Positions 47,576 through 57,211 of a DNA stretch of 64,000 nucleotides are shown here, one piece after another. The notes below the pieces were generated by a model. The model saw nothing but the letters and a program-made list of their open reading frames with translations. It did no database searches and had not been told where the DNA came from. A program made the position numbers and the translations under genes. The first letter of the stretch is position 1, and each line of letters starts with the position of its first letter. This DNA is from Acinetobacter sp. ANC 4178 (GTDB lineage: Bacteria > Pseudomonadota > Gammaproteobacteria > Pseudomonadales > Moraxellaceae): the NCBI RefSeq assembly GCF_004331175.1, contig NZ_SJOD01000001.1, positions 558,001 through 622,000 of the forward strand, in the 5' to 3' direction.

Positions 47576-47998
47576 ATGAAATCTCAACATGATTTAGTGA
47601 TTGATTTGCGTCATCTACTGCCTTGGCATAAACGCTATATGTCCAACACCACTACGGCATTAATGTGGGGTGCATGGTTTATGCTTTGGCGTCCCTTCTT
47701 GCTGGTCTGGATTCTTATACAATTACAGAAAAGTGTAGCGGTGCATCATCTCTTAAATGCACTGAGTATAAGCCTTGAATATGGTGGCATAGAACTGCTG
47801 CTCTGTAGTGCTGTTTTATTGCTCTGGAACCGATTTATACCTTCTGCAAGTGTTAAAATAGAGTCAGAACAGTCTTTAACTACACAGCAGTATGCCGATT
47901 ATTTCGAGCTCAGCAACCAAAAAATTGAACAATCTCGACAGCATAAAATCACTGTGGTTCATCATAACGATCAAGGACAAATCGTTGATCTGGAATAA
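47576..47998 (+). CDS. pgaD: PNAG synthase accessory subunit PgaD
   Basis: A 140-residue membrane protein with two hydrophobic segments (TTALMWGAWFMLWRPFLLVWILI about 24-46, GGIELLLCSAVLLLWNRFI about 69-87) and a charged cytoplasmic tail. In E. coli PgaD partners PgaC and both bind cyclic di-GMP. The position after pgaC and the topology support the call. It ends the pga genes, with a terminator at 48035-48062. Confidence 0.9.
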   Translation: MKSQHDLVIDLRHLLPWHKRYMSNTTTALMWGAWFMLWRPFLLVWILIQLQKSVAVHHLLNALSISLEYGGIELLLCSAVLLLWNRFIPSASVKIESEQSLTTQQYADYFELSNQKIEQSRQHKITVVHHNDQGQIVDLE

Positions 47999-48034
47999 TC
48001 AAATATAGACAACCACCATTCTTTTTAAAAAATT

Positions 48035-48062
48035 AACCTCAAGATTTCTTGAGGTTTTTTTA
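48035..48062 (+). terminator. Terminator of pgaBCD
   Basis: AACCTCAAG and CTTGAGGTT pair across a 4-nt loop and are followed by eight Ts. Confidence 0.85.
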
Positions 48063-48334
48063 TTTCTACTCGATTAATAGTTCAAACAAACTATTTCACA
48101 TGCTTGGTCTGTACTCAGTTAAATCCAAAACATTAAATTTCATTCATCTTGCTATACCAATCTTATGCCTATTCAATTCATAAGCTTCAATCACGCTCAA
48201 TTTCCGAGTAACTAACACAATCAATCTCCGCTTACTCCATTTCCAGATCTATAGCTATTGACCCAACACTAGTGCTTACAGATGCATAATTATTTTCAAC
48301 CCAATGTACCCACTAAACAATCCAACAGGCACAA

Positions 48335-48362
48335 AAAAAGCGCTGACGATGCAGCGCTTTTA
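48335..48362 (-). terminator. Terminator of the phosphate transporter gene
   Basis: AAAAGCGCTG and CAGCGCTTTT pair across a 6-nt loop, with an A-run that becomes a T-run on the minus strand. Confidence 0.8.
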
Positions 48363-48380
48363 TTTCGTATCTTAAAGACT

Positions 48381-50003
48381 TTAAGAGACGAACTGGAGGA
48401 AAATCCAGTATAAACCACCAGATAAACAAATGGTGGCAGGAAGTGTAAAAATCCATGCCGAAAGAATTGTTTTGACAGTAGCAAAATTCAAGCCTGACTT
48501 GTTCGCAACCATTGTCCCTGCAACCGCACTGTTTAATACGTGTGTTGTAGACACTGGCATACCAAAACCATCCGCTGCTGCAATAGTTGACATTGCCACA
48601 AGTTCAGCAGACATGCCCTGACCATAAGTCATGTGATGTTTACCAATACGCTCACCAACAGTCACCACAATACGCTTCCAGCCCACCATTGTCCCTAGAC
48701 CTAAAGCCAAAGCTACTGCAACTTTTACCCAAGTTGGAATGTACTGTAAGAAGCTATCTAAATGACTACGGTACTCTTTTACCACCTTTTTCTCAGCTTC
48801 GGGCATAGCAGGTAACTGGTCTGCTTTATCCAAACGCTTGAACGCAGTTGTGCTCAAATACATATCATTGCGGATAGATGAAATTGCACCTTCAGGAATA
48901 TTTTTCAAGTCTCCATATTGAGCAACACGGTCACCCAAATGGTCGGTCAAACTTGCCAAAGCAGGTACGACTTCTGGGGTCATTTCTTTGGTTTGAATAT
49001 AAGTCGTAATGGTTTGACGCGCCTGCTCGTCTGAAATATCTGCATGTGCAGGATATATAGCAACCGCAGCTTGCGATGACAATTTCTCAAATGACTGGAT
49101 ATGTGCTGAGTCTAAATTCTTGTTCAGTGAATAAGCCAATGGTACCAAACCAATCAAAATTAACATGATTAAGCCCATGCCTTTTTGACCGTCATTTGAA
49201 CCATGTGCAAAGCTTACACCTGTACAGGTAAAAATGAGAATGGCACGAATCAGTGGCGGTGGTGGTTTATTGCCTTCAGGTGGTTGAAATAATTCGAGCT
49301 GACGCTTGAAAACTTTTTTCACCAATAAGAAAACAACAGCCGCAAATGCAAAACCAATTAAAGGAGAAAACAGTAATGCTTTACCCACTTTCATCACTTG
49401 GTCCATATCGACGCCACTGGCACCACTACCCGAGTGTAATAGGTAGTTCATAATCCCTACACCCAAAATAGAACCAATTAAAGTGTGCGAGCTTGATGCA
49501 GGAATACCCAAGAACCAAGTGCCTAAATTCCACAGAATGGCAGCAATCAGCATGGCAAAGACCATAGCGAAGCCTGCCCCTGAACTCACATTCATAATCA
49601 GTTCAACTGGCAGTAAAGCGATAATGCCGTAAGCAACCGCACCACTCGCAACCATAACCCCAAGGAAATTACAAAAACCAGCCCACATTACTGCAACAGG
49701 TGCAGAAAGAGCATTGGTATAAATCACTGTTGCAACTGCATTGGCTGTGTCATGGAAACCATTCACAAACTCAAAGCCTAGTGCAATCAATAATGCCGTC
49801 GCTAAAAGAATAACAGAATACAAACTTAATGGTGGTACATGCGACAAGTCCGCAGATACCTGAAACCCAATATAAATGAGGGTCGCAATAATGACCGTAA
49901 AAAACACCGGCATAAAAAACTTCGGTGTTGGAACATGCACATTCGTCGACTTGTTCGATGCTGAATGCATACGATCTTGGACGGGAGGAGTTTTTGAATT
50001 CAT
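48381..50003 (-). CDS. pit: Inorganic phosphate transporter, PiT family
   Basis: A low-affinity phosphate (metal-phosphate):proton symporter in the inner membrane. The 540 residues carry the duplicated PiT signature GFEFVNGFHDTANAVATVIYT (about 77-97) and GMPVSTTHVLNSAVAGTM near the C-terminus. About ten to twelve helices are interrupted by a soluble loop (about 300-420). The N-terminal 30 residues are polar. The gene is monocistronic with its own terminator. A 440-bp gap separates it from divergent metH. Confidence 0.92.
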   Translation of the reverse strand: MNSKTPPVQDRMHSASNKSTNVHVPTPKFFMPVFFTVIIATLIYIGFQVSADLSHVPPLSLYSVILLATALLIALGFEFVNGFHDTANAVATVIYTNALSAPVAVMWAGFCNFLGVMVASGAVAYGIIALLPVELIMNVSSGAGFAMVFAMLIAAILWNLGTWFLGIPASSSHTLIGSILGVGIMNYLLHSGSGASGVDMDQVMKVGKALLFSPLIGFAFAAVVFLLVKKVFKRQLELFQPPEGNKPPPPLIRAILIFTCTGVSFAHGSNDGQKGMGLIMLILIGLVPLAYSLNKNLDSAHIQSFEKLSSQAAVAIYPAHADISDEQARQTITTYIQTKEMTPEVVPALASLTDHLGDRVAQYGDLKNIPEGAISSIRNDMYLSTTAFKRLDKADQLPAMPEAEKKVVKEYRSHLDSFLQYIPTWVKVAVALALGLGTMVGWKRIVVTVGERIGKHHMTYGQGMSAELVAMSTIAAADGFGMPVSTTHVLNSAVAGTMVANKSGLNFATVKTILSAWIFTLPATICLSGGLYWIFLQFVS

Positions 50004-50443
50004 GCAGACGGTTAAGAGGATAATAAAATCCCCTTATTGTTAAATTAAATTGTGACAATTATATGACAAACAGGTGTCATATAAAGCCAAATTTTTAACA
50101 ATTGACCTGTTTTAAATCACTCCGCGCTACGATGGGGAGGATTTTTGGCTTTAAATCTGTTTTTTTCAAATACTTATAACAAAAAAATATTTCATGCAAA
50201 AAAGTAGTTGATTTTCAGAATTGTAAAAAAAATTATCATTCTCTGATGCGCTTTCACCTTGAAATTGAAACCGATTCATCATGCCTATGTAATATTGCAT
50301 TTCAATGAAATCGCCAAATAACTCTGATTTCTTACATGAATATGGCTAACTTGACAGTCAAAAAGCTGAATTAAAATAAAATTAGGCCTGAGTTCTGCTA
50401 AAATATGCCCCATTTCAAGACTTGCCGTGTATTGGGGTTATTT
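50004..50443. other. Intergenic region pit / metH
   Basis: 440 bp, A+T-rich, with divergent promoters. A TTGACA hexamer at 50351-50356 lies about 90 bp before metH, with TAAAAT-like sequences 15-20 bp downstream; this could be a metH promoter with imperfect spacing. No cobalamin riboswitch core (GCCACTG box) is visible. Confidence 0.5.
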
Positions 50444-53400
50444 ATGTCCACGCTTACCACCCTTAAAAAACTTCTCGCTGAGCGTATATTAATCATTGAT
50501 GGTGCGATGGGCACCATGATTCAGCGCCATAAGCTCGAAGAAGAAGATTATCGTGGTGAACGTTTTGCAGATTGGGCGCATGACCTCAAAGGTAACAATG
50601 ACCTTTTAGTGCTGACACAGCCACAAATTATCCAAGGTATTCATGAAGCTTACCTCGATGCGGGTGCAGACATTATTGAAACCAACAGCTTTAACGGCAC
50701 CCGTGTTTCAATGTCTGACTACCACATGGAAGATTTGGTTCCTGAAATTAACCGTGAAGCCGCACGTTTAGCCAAAGCAGCTTGTGAAAAATATTCAACT
50801 CCAGACAAGCCTCGTTTTGTTGCAGGCGTACTTGGCCCAACCTCACGTACCTGTTCGATTTCACCCAATGTCAACGACCCTGCATTTCGTAACATTACCT
50901 TTGATGAGCTCAAAGAAAACTATATTGAAGCAACTCATGCGCTGATCGAAGGTGGTGCAGACATTATCTTGATCGAAACTGTGTTCGATACTTTAAACTG
51001 TAAAGCCGCAATCTTTGCGGTGAAGGAAGTGTTTAAACAACTTGGTCGTGAACTTCCACTCATGATCTCGGGCACCATTACCGATGCTTCAGGTCGTACC
51101 TTAACAGGTCAAACGGCAGAAGCGTTCTGGAACTCGGTGCGTCACGGTGATTTACTTTCGATTGGTTTTAACTGTGCCTTGGGTGCAGATGCCATGCGCC
51201 CACACGTCAAAACCATTGCCGATGTTGCAGATACCTTTGTTTCAGCGCATCCAAATGCAGGTTTACCCAACGCTTTTGGTGAATATGATGAAACACCTGA
51301 ACAAACTGCAGCGTTCATCAAGGAATTTGCTGAAAGTGGTTTGATCAATATTACAGGCGGTTGCTGTGGTACCACACCAGACCATATTCGTGCCATTTAT
51401 AATGCAGTGAAAGACATTCAGCCACGCCAAGTTCCTGAAACAAAGCCTGCCTGTCGTTTGAGTGGTTTAGAGCCATTTAACATTTATGATGACTCATTAT
51501 TCGTTAACGTGGGTGAGCGTACCAACGTTACAGGTTCAAAAAAATTCTTACGCTTAATTCGTGAAGAAAACTTTGCCGAAGCTTTAGAAGTTGCACAGCA
51601 ACAAGTTGAAGCTGGTGCACAAATTATTGATATCAACATGGATGAAGGGATGCTCGATTCGCAAAATGCGATGGTACATTTCCTCAATCTAGTGGCATCT
51701 GAGCCTGATATTTCTCGTGTGCCAATCATGATTGACTCATCAAAATGGGAAATCATTGAAGCAGGCTTAAAATGTGTACAAGGTAAACCTGTTGTTAACT
51801 CGATTTCCTTGAAAGAAGGTTATGACGAGTTTGTTGAAAAAGCTCGCCTATGCCGTCAGTACGGTGCTGCGATTATTGTAATGGCTTTTGATGAAACAGG
51901 TCAGGCAGACACCGCTGCACGTAAGCGCGAAATCTGTAAACGTTCTTATGATGTTCTAGTCAATGAAGTGGGCTTCCCTGCTGAAGATATTATTTTTGAC
52001 CCGAACGTGTTTGCCGTTGCAACAGGGATTGAAGAACACAATAACTATGGCGTCGATTTTATTGAAGCCACAGGTTGGATCAAACAAAACCTACCACATG
52101 CCATGATTTCAGGCGGTGTATCCAACGTATCGTTCTCATTCCGTGGTAATGAACCTGTGCGTGAAGCGATTCACTCTGTGTTCCTTTACCATGCCATCAA
52201 ACAAGGCATGACCATGGGGATCGTGAATGCTGGTCAAATGGCGATTTACGACGATATTCCAAAAGAACTGAAAGATGCGGTTGAAGATGTTGTTCTGAAT
52301 CAGAACCAAGGAGAATCAGGTCAAAACGCCACAGAGAAACTGCTTGAAGTCGCAGAAAAATTCCGTGGTCATACTGGCGCTCAGCGTGAAGCTGAAAACC
52401 TTGAATGGCGCAATGAATCTGTTGAAAAACGCCTTGAATATGCATTGGTCAAAGGCATCACCACTTATATTGATGAAGATACTGAAGAAGCCCGTTTAAA
52501 AGCCAAACGTCCACTGGATGTGATTGAAGGCGCATTGATGGATGGTATGAACGTGGTCGGCGACCTGTTCGGTTCAGGCAAAATGTTCCTACCTCAAGTG
52601 GTTAAATCTGCGCGTGTGATGAAACAAGCTGTGGCTTGGCTTAACCCGTACATCGAAGCCGAAAAAGGCAATGCACAATCTAAAGGCCGTGTGTTGATGG
52701 CAACGGTAAAAGGCGACGTTCATGATATTGGTAAGAATATTGTTGGCGTGGTTTTAGGCTGTAACGGTTATGACATTGTCGATTTGGGCGTGATGGTGCC
52801 TGCGGAAAAAATCTTGCAAACCGCGATTGATGAAAAGTGTGACATCATCGGTTTATCAGGTTTAATCACCCCATCTTTAGATGAAATGGTGTTTGTTGCG
52901 AAAGAAATGCAACGTAAAGGTTTTGACATTCCGTTATTGATTGGCGGTGCAACCACTTCGAAAGCACATACCGCAGTGAAGATTGATCCGCAATATTCAA
53001 ATGATGCAGTGATCTATGTTGCCGATGCTTCTCGTGCTGTGGGTGTGGCAACGACCCTGTTATCAAAAGAAATGCGTGGCAACTTTATTGCCGAGCATCG
53101 CGCTGAATATGCCAAGATTCGTGAACGCTTAGCCAACAAACAACCGAAAGCAGCCAAACTGAGTTATGCCGAATCGATTGAAAATGGCTTTAAAGTGGAT
53201 GCGAACTATGTGCCACCGATTCCAAATACTCTAGGCACACAAGTCATTACCAACTATCCGTTGACAACGTTGGTGGAGTATTTCGACTGGACACCATTCT
53301 TTATTTCTTGGAGTTTGGCGGGTAAATTCCCGAAAATCTTAGAAGATGAAGTAGTCGGTGAAGCTGCAACAGATTTGTACAACCAAGCGCAAGCAATGCT

Positions 53401-54130
53401 TAAGGACATCATCGAGAATAATCGTTTCGATGCCCGTGCCGTGTTTGGTTTATACCCTGCACAACGTACGGGTGCGGATACAGTCAGTGTATTTGATGAA
53501 GCGGGTCAAAACGTTACGCATACCTTTGAGCATATTCGTCAGCAATCTGACAAAGTCACAGGCAAACCAAACTTATCTTTAGCGGACTTTATTAGCACTT
53601 CTAAAGACAATACCGATTATCTTGGTGGTTTCACGGTATCAATCTTTGGTGCAGAGGAATTGGCGAATGAATATAAAGCCAAAGGTGATGATTACTCTGC
53701 AATCTTGGTTCAGTCTTTAGCGGATCGTTTTGCCGAAGCCTTTGCAGAACATTTGCATGAGCGTATCCGTAAAGAGTTCTGGGGCTATAAAGCCGATGAG
53801 ACTTTGAGCAATGAAGAACTGATTAAAGAGAAGTATGTCGGTATTCGCCCTGCACCAGGTTACCCTGCTTGCCCAGAACATTCTGAAAAAGCGGTGTTGT
53901 TTGATTGGTTAGGTTCTGAAGAAAAGATTGGTACCAAGTTGACTGAACACTTTGCGATGATGCCACCTTCTTCTGTGAGTGGTTTCTATTATTCGCACCC
54001 ACAAAGTGAATACTTTAACGTGGGCAAAATCTCTCAAGACCAACTTGAAGATTATGCAAAGCGTAAAGGTTGGTCACTGGATGTAGCGAAGCGCTGGTTA
54101 GCGCCGAATTTGGATGATTCAATTGCATAA
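50444..54130 (+). CDS. metH: Cobalamin-dependent methionine synthase
   Basis: Transfers a methyl group from methyltetrahydrofolate to homocysteine through methylcobalamin. The 1228 residues carry all four modules in order. The homocysteine domain has the zinc Cys pair in GGCCGTTP (about 300), and the pterin domain has [14 protein letters not shown] (about 360). The cobalamin domain has VHDIGKNI with the cobalt-ligating His (about 755). The C-terminal S-adenosylmethionine activation domain includes [17 protein letters not shown] at 50444 fits the E. coli start; 13 upstream in-frame codons are excluded. It is monocistronic with a terminator. Confidence 0.98.
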   Translation: MSTLTTLKKLLAERILIIDGAMGTMIQRHKLEEEDYRGERFADWAHDLKGNNDLLVLTQPQIIQGIHEAYLDAGADIIETNSFNGTRVSMSDYHMEDLVPEINREAARLAKAACEKYSTPDKPRFVAGVLGPTSRTCSISPNVNDPAFRNITFDELKENYIEATHALIEGGADIILIETVFDTLNCKAAIFAVKEVFKQLGRELPLMISGTITDASGRTLTGQTAEAFWNSVRHGDLLSIGFNCALGADAMRPHVKTIADVADTFVSAHPNAGLPNAFGEYDETPEQTAAFIKEFAESGLINITGGCCGTTPDHIRAIYNAVKDIQPRQVPETKPACRLSGLEPFNIYDDSLFVNVGERTNVTGSKKFLRLIREENFAEALEVAQQQVEAGAQIIDINMDEGMLDSQNAMVHFLNLVASEPDISRVPIMIDSSKWEIIEAGLKCVQGKPVVNSISLKEGYDEFVEKARLCRQYGAAIIVMAFDETGQADTAARKREICKRSYDVLVNEVGFPAEDIIFDPNVFAVATGIEEHNNYGVDFIEATGWIKQNLPHAMISGGVSNVSFSFRGNEPVREAIHSVFLYHAIKQGMTMGIVNAGQMAIYDDIPKELKDAVEDVVLNQNQGESGQNATEKLLEVAEKFRGHTGAQREAENLEWRNESVEKRLEYALVKGITTYIDEDTEEARLKAKRPLDVIEGALMDGMNVVGDLFGSGKMFLPQVVKSARVMKQAVAWLNPYIEAEKGNAQSKGRVLMATVKGDVHDIGKNIVGVVLGCNGYDIVDLGVMVPAEKILQTAIDEKCDIIGLSGLITPSLDEMVFVAKEMQRKGFDIPLLIGGATTSKAHTAVKIDPQYSNDAVIYVADASRAVGVATTLLSKEMRGNFIAEHRAEYAKIRERLANKQPKAAKLSYAESIENGFKVDANYVPPIPNTLGTQVITNYPLTTLVEYFDWTPFFISWSLAGKFPKILEDEVVGEAATDLYNQAQAMLKDIIENNRFDARAVFGLYPAQRTGADTVSVFDEAGQNVTHTFEHIRQQSDKVTGKPNLSLADFISTSKDNTDYLGGFTVSIFGAEELANEYKAKGDDYSAILVQSLADRFAEAFAEHLHERIRKEFWGYKADETLSNEELIKEKYVGIRPAPGYPACPEHSEKAVLFDWLGSEEKIGTKLTEHFAMMPPSSVSGFYYSHPQSEYFNVGKISQDQLEDYAKRKGWSLDVAKRWLAPNLDDSIA

Positions 54131-54140
54131 TTTAAAATAA

Positions 54141-54168
54141 AAAATCCCCTCTAGTGAGGGGATTTTTT
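54141..54168 (+). terminator. Terminator of metH
   Basis: AAAATCCCCTC and GAGGGGATTTT pair across a 4-nt loop and are followed by Ts, 10 bp after the metH stop. Confidence 0.85.
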
Positions 54169-54175
54169 AAAAATT

Positions 54176-54276
54176 AATCTCCCCTAACCCCTCTTTTAAA
54201 AAGAGGGGGACTTTCGCGTATCACTTGAATTACGTGACAGCTCCTCCCTTTTTTAAAGGGAGGTTGGGAGGGATTT
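54176..54276. repeat. Double-hairpin repeat, left copy
   Basis: About 101 bp made of two palindromic hairpins: CCCCTCTTTTAAAAAGAGGGG near 54188-54208 and CCTCCC-T/A-GGGAGG near 54243-54263. The spacer is more variable. The last 36 bp (54241-54276) match the inverted copy at 55863-55898 with one difference. Its right edge forms part of the stop codon of the SIR2 gene. It looks like a dispersed MITE- or REP-like element. Confidence 0.88.
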
Positions 54277-55786
54277 ATAAAGTCTCATATTTTTTAAAAT
54301 CATAAAGACATAATAATTTTTTATAATTTGAATCTAAATCACCATCAATTTTTACTAGATAATTTTTTAAATCATCAGGCGAAAGTGAATTATTAAAAAC
54401 TTTATAAAATATATAATCAATTTTATAGCTTTCAGGAATATTTTTAGTAGACAAAATATCATCAATATTATTTAAGCTGTGAACATCAAATCTACTTAAA
54501 CTAGTTTTCAGATTATTTGTAAGCTTTAATTTTTGCTGAACTTTTAGAATCTCTGCTTTTTGCAAATCAGGAACTAGATGTACAAACCCAAAGATAGGAA
54601 ACCAATGTGATTTAGCTATTGGGAACTCATCGATCAACTTTATCAAATTTTCACTTTCATTTGCAATAATATCAAAATAATCAATTATTAACTGCGATGA
54701 ATCCGTATATGTATATTCAATAGTAGATTTAGACTTTGGAGAAATAGCCAATATTCTTTCTGAATTTTTTAATTGATCAATATCCTCTGCAATACTAACT
54801 TTTATGGTTCCACCTGAAGTTATATCCTTAACATTATCTAATACACGTCTAATTTCATAAGTTGATACTGGTAAGCTTAATGACTCTAATGCACGGTATA
54901 ATTCAATATAGTTATCTGTTTTAAGTTTATTTATTCGTAAAGGATAACCATGTACATCAATATCATGATCTAATATTTCTAAAGAATCTGATCCCTCTTG
55001 GTATTCTACAAGTAAAAAATTATTTCTTATTAATTCTGCTTGTTCTGAATTAAATTGTACATATTTAAAAATAGTACTTAGAATTTTTTTTATATTTGTA
55101 TCATTAACACTGTAACCTAAAAATACTATTGGATTATGAACAAATAGAGAAATTAATTGTGCTCGAATTAAATCATATCTCTGATCAAAATCTGCATAGT
55201 CTTCTGTCGTAAAAACTAATTCTTCTGGATTATCAACACTTCCATGAATTTTATATACCGAACCATAGGGATTACTTAATAATATATTATTTCCAACTAA
55301 CGGTTCAAAATCTGTAACATCTTCTATTAATTTATCATAATTTGTTGTGATTATTGATGATATGTTTTTGGACAACAAATTAAATACTTCCAACTCATCG
55401 CTCTTTCCATTTCTTTTATCTAAATTTTTTAATAATGAAGCTATATAAATTTTAAATTTATCAGAAGTAATGCCTTCACCACTTTTACGATAATATTCAT
55501 CATTTATATCTTTGAACTTTCCATTACGATCTTCAGAAACTTGACGATTAAATTCCTCCTGTAAAAAAGAAGCTAATTGCATGAAATCATAGTTTCCTGA
55601 TTTTCTGTCGTAAACTCGTCCTTTTAGATCATAAAAAAACTCATTGTTTCCTTTTAATTCAAATGCAATTTGTTTTAGAAGCCCTTCCCATGAGTATGAA
55701 TTTTCAAGATAACGTAAACTAAAACCTGTACCAATAAAGAGTACAGGATGGTTTTTATAATTATTAATAAAATCAAATATATCCAT
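54275..55786 (-). CDS. SIR2-like domain protein, putative NAD-depleting defence effector
   Basis: A 503-residue protein. The N-terminal SIR2-like domain (about 10-285) has NAD-binding GTGFS (19-23), ITTNYDKLIED (TTNYD 147-151), the catalytic-type His in KIHGS (181-183) and FLGYSVND (223-229). The C-terminal 210 residues are helical without recognised motifs. SIR2 domains of this type in Thoeris, DSR and SIR2-HerA systems degrade NAD during phage infection; that this protein does so is inference. The gene is very A+T-rich. It is flanked on both sides by inverted copies of a palindromic repeat, and no HerA, Argonaute or TIR partner is adjacent. Confidence 0.85.
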   Translation of the reverse strand: MDIFDFINNYKNHPVLFIGTGFSLRYLENSYSWEGLLKQIAFELKGNNEFFYDLKGRVYDRKSGNYDFMQLASFLQEEFNRQVSEDRNGKFKDINDEYYRKSGEGITSDKFKIYIASLLKNLDKRNGKSDELEVFNLLSKNISSIITTNYDKLIEDVTDFEPLVGNNILLSNPYGSVYKIHGSVDNPEELVFTTEDYADFDQRYDLIRAQLISLFVHNPIVFLGYSVNDTNIKKILSTIFKYVQFNSEQAELIRNNFLLVEYQEGSDSLEILDHDIDVHGYPLRINKLKTDNYIELYRALESLSLPVSTYEIRRVLDNVKDITSGGTIKVSIAEDIDQLKNSERILAISPKSKSTIEYTYTDSSQLIIDYFDIIANESENLIKLIDEFPIAKSHWFPIFGFVHLVPDLQKAEILKVQQKLKLTNNLKTSLSRFDVHSLNNIDDILSTKNIPESYKIDYIFYKVFNNSLSPDDLKNYLVKIDGDLDSNYKKLLCLYDFKKYETL

Positions 55787-55862
55787 AATTTTCTACATAG
55801 CAATGCTTGTTGTATTGCTGATTTATAACATTAAAAAAAAAGAACTTCCATTATTTAAACTC

Positions 55863-55969
55863 AAATCCCTCCCAACCTCCCTTTAGAAAAGGGAGGAGCC
55901 TCACGAATCAAAAACCATCATCAAATTCACGTGAAGTCCCTCTTTTTTAAAGAGGGATTTAGGGAGATT
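55863..55969. repeat. Double-hairpin repeat, right copy (inverted)
   Basis: About 107 bp, reverse complement of the left copy at 54176-54276. The inner 36 bp (55863-55898) differ from it at one position. The outer hairpin (55934-55969) matches with a few changes and indels, and the 35-bp spacer has diverged. Its outer edge overlaps the end of the DUF559 coding sequence and supplies the stop codon. Confidence 0.88.
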
Positions 55970-56321
55970 CTTTCAAACAATATAAATAAATCTGTTCCAC
56001 CACAGCATCAGTTTCAGTCAAAATCTGCCTGTTACTAAACCTCACCACCACAAGCCCCAACTCACTTAAAGCCTCATCTCTTGCCTGATCAGCCTCCAAT
56101 CCATCTTCTGTGTAATGCTGCCCGCCATCACACTCAATGACCAAATTCACTGTTGGACAGTAAAAGTCCACGATAAAGTTAAGAATTGGCTTCTGCCGAT
56201 AAAACTGCAATCCTAAAATCTGTTTACGCCTTAACCTCTGCCATAGCAGTTGTTCCGCATCGGTCATATTGTTGCGTAAATCACGCGATGGAAGTTTTAA
56301 GTTCTTGTTATAAGGTTGCAT
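55959..56321 (-). CDS. DUF559 endonuclease-like protein
   Basis: A 120-residue protein of the DUF559 family, related to Vsr and other PD-(D/E)XK nucleases. It begins MQPYNKNLKLPSRDLRNNMT, with the typical TDAEQLLWQRLRRKQILGLQF segment. The probable nuclease core is FIVDFYCPTVNLVIECDGGQHY (Asp, then Glu-x-Asp-Gly-x-x-His). The C-terminus ends FSNRQILTETDAVVEQI. ATG at 56321 is used; a GTG one codon upstream is possible. The last codons and stop lie inside the repeat copy at 55863-55969. Its natural substrate is unknown. Confidence 0.88.
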   Translation of the reverse strand: MQPYNKNLKLPSRDLRNNMTDAEQLLWQRLRRKQILGLQFYRQKPILNFIVDFYCPTVNLVIECDGGQHYTEDGLEADQARDEALSELGLVVVRFSNRQILTETDAVVEQIYLYCLKESP

Positions 56322-56402
56322 CACGACGCTCTTTTTTTAAATATTCTTTTAAGAATCTTGGCATAATATCCACCAGAGAATAACAATGCACGAAACATCA
56401 TC

Positions 56403-56606
56403 ATGAACACAACCCAACTTTTTCTCGGTGTTATCTTTAGCTCAATTGGTTTAGGCTATTTTTTGTATGGAAAAAAGCAAAAAATGACTGTGCCCTTTGT
56501 AGTCGGTCTGGTTCTCATGGTTTTTCCTTATTTTATTGAAAGCAATTTCCTACTGAGTGGCATTGGTATTGTATTATCAGTTATTCCTTATTTTTTACGT
56601 TTTTAA
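56403..56606 (+). CDS. Small membrane protein (67 aa)
   Basis: A 67-residue protein with two or three hydrophobic segments (LFLGVIFSSIGLGYFLYG about 6-23; VPFVVGLVLMVFPYFI about 30-45; LLSGIGIVLSVIPYFL about 50-65). They are separated by a short KKQK loop and a second short linker. There is no signal peptide cleavage site and no assigned family function. It is divergent from the DUF559 gene, and its stop overlaps that of the next gene (minus strand) by 4 bp. Confidence 0.72.
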   Translation: MNTTQLFLGVIFSSIGLGYFLYGKKQKMTVPFVVGLVLMVFPYFIESNFLLSGIGIVLSVIPYFLRF

Positions 56607-57070
56607 TTCGATTTAACAGTTTCAAGCGATTCGCACTGGATGTTTAACACATTCCAGTGATGCATCATCTCGCGTAAAAATACAAAGTAAACCAAACTAA
56701 AAATACCCTGTTCTGCCACTTTACACACATAATATTCACGACGCGTAATGAACTCATTAAAGCCACTTTCAAGCTGTATACGGTCTATGCTGTGCTGATT
56801 TGGAAAAAATAAAGTCAGAACTTCCTGAAATAAAGCATCTGCACTGATTGCACTTTTAGGCTGCGCATAATGAATAGGAACCGATTCTAATAGTTCTTCA
56901 ATCACATAAATCATTAATTCGATAGCAAGTTCATCCAGTACTTCATGACGCATACTATTCGATTGTATGAATCGTAAGCCTTTATCAATCTGAAAGTGCT
57001 GCCCATCAAGCTCAAAACTCAGTTGCTCCAAGCCTAAGGAAAATTTTATTACTGCATTGGAAGTAGTCAT
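56603..57070 (-). CDS. Uncharacterised 155-aa protein
   Basis: Soluble and acidic, with no signal peptide. A short N-terminal beta region (KFSLGLEQLSFELDGQHFQI) is followed by mainly helical sequence (DELAIELMIYVIEELLESVP and FSLVYFVFLREMMHHW). I do not recognise a family. The ATG at 57070 is behind GAGGATCAATG. It is monocistronic, converging on the small membrane protein gene. Confidence 0.7.
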   Translation of the reverse strand: MTTSNAVIKFSLGLEQLSFELDGQHFQIDKGLRFIQSNSMRHEVLDELAIELMIYVIEELLESVPIHYAQPKSAISADALFQEVLTLFFPNQHSIDRIQLESGFNEFITRREYYVCKVAEQGIFSLVYFVFLREMMHHWNVLNIQCESLETVKSN

Positions 57071-57148
57071 GGCATTGATCCTCCAAAATCAAAGCACACA
57101 AAGATTGAGTGCATCGAGAATTTAATGACAACCCCTACCCAAATACAA

Positions 57149-57183
57149 ACGCGCCATCCTATTCTTCCTACAAGATAGCGCGT
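57149..57183. terminator. Possible terminator hairpin after fsr
   Basis: ACGCGC...ATC and GAT...GCGCGT arms pair with one unpaired base on each side. The T-rich tail on the minus strand is weak. Confidence 0.4.
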
Positions 57184-57211
57184 CTAAACCTAAAGTTCTG
57201 CGGTATTCGGT

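Larger units (their letters stand above)
47999..48380. other. Intergenic region pgaD / pit
   Basis: 382 bp between convergent genes. It contains the pgaBCD terminator near the left edge and the pit terminator near the right edge. I see no gene between them. Confidence 0.6.

Noticed and set aside
50004-50443. Cobalamin riboswitch before metH
   Set aside because: No B12-box-like sequence or extended structured leader could be found.
53358-53582. Alternative frames inside metH
   Set aside because: They overlap a full-length methionine synthase frame with all domain motifs intact.
54176-55969. CRISPR or IS terminal repeats
   Set aside because: Only two copies, each palindromic, with a single protein gene between them and no transposase or target-site duplication I could confirm.
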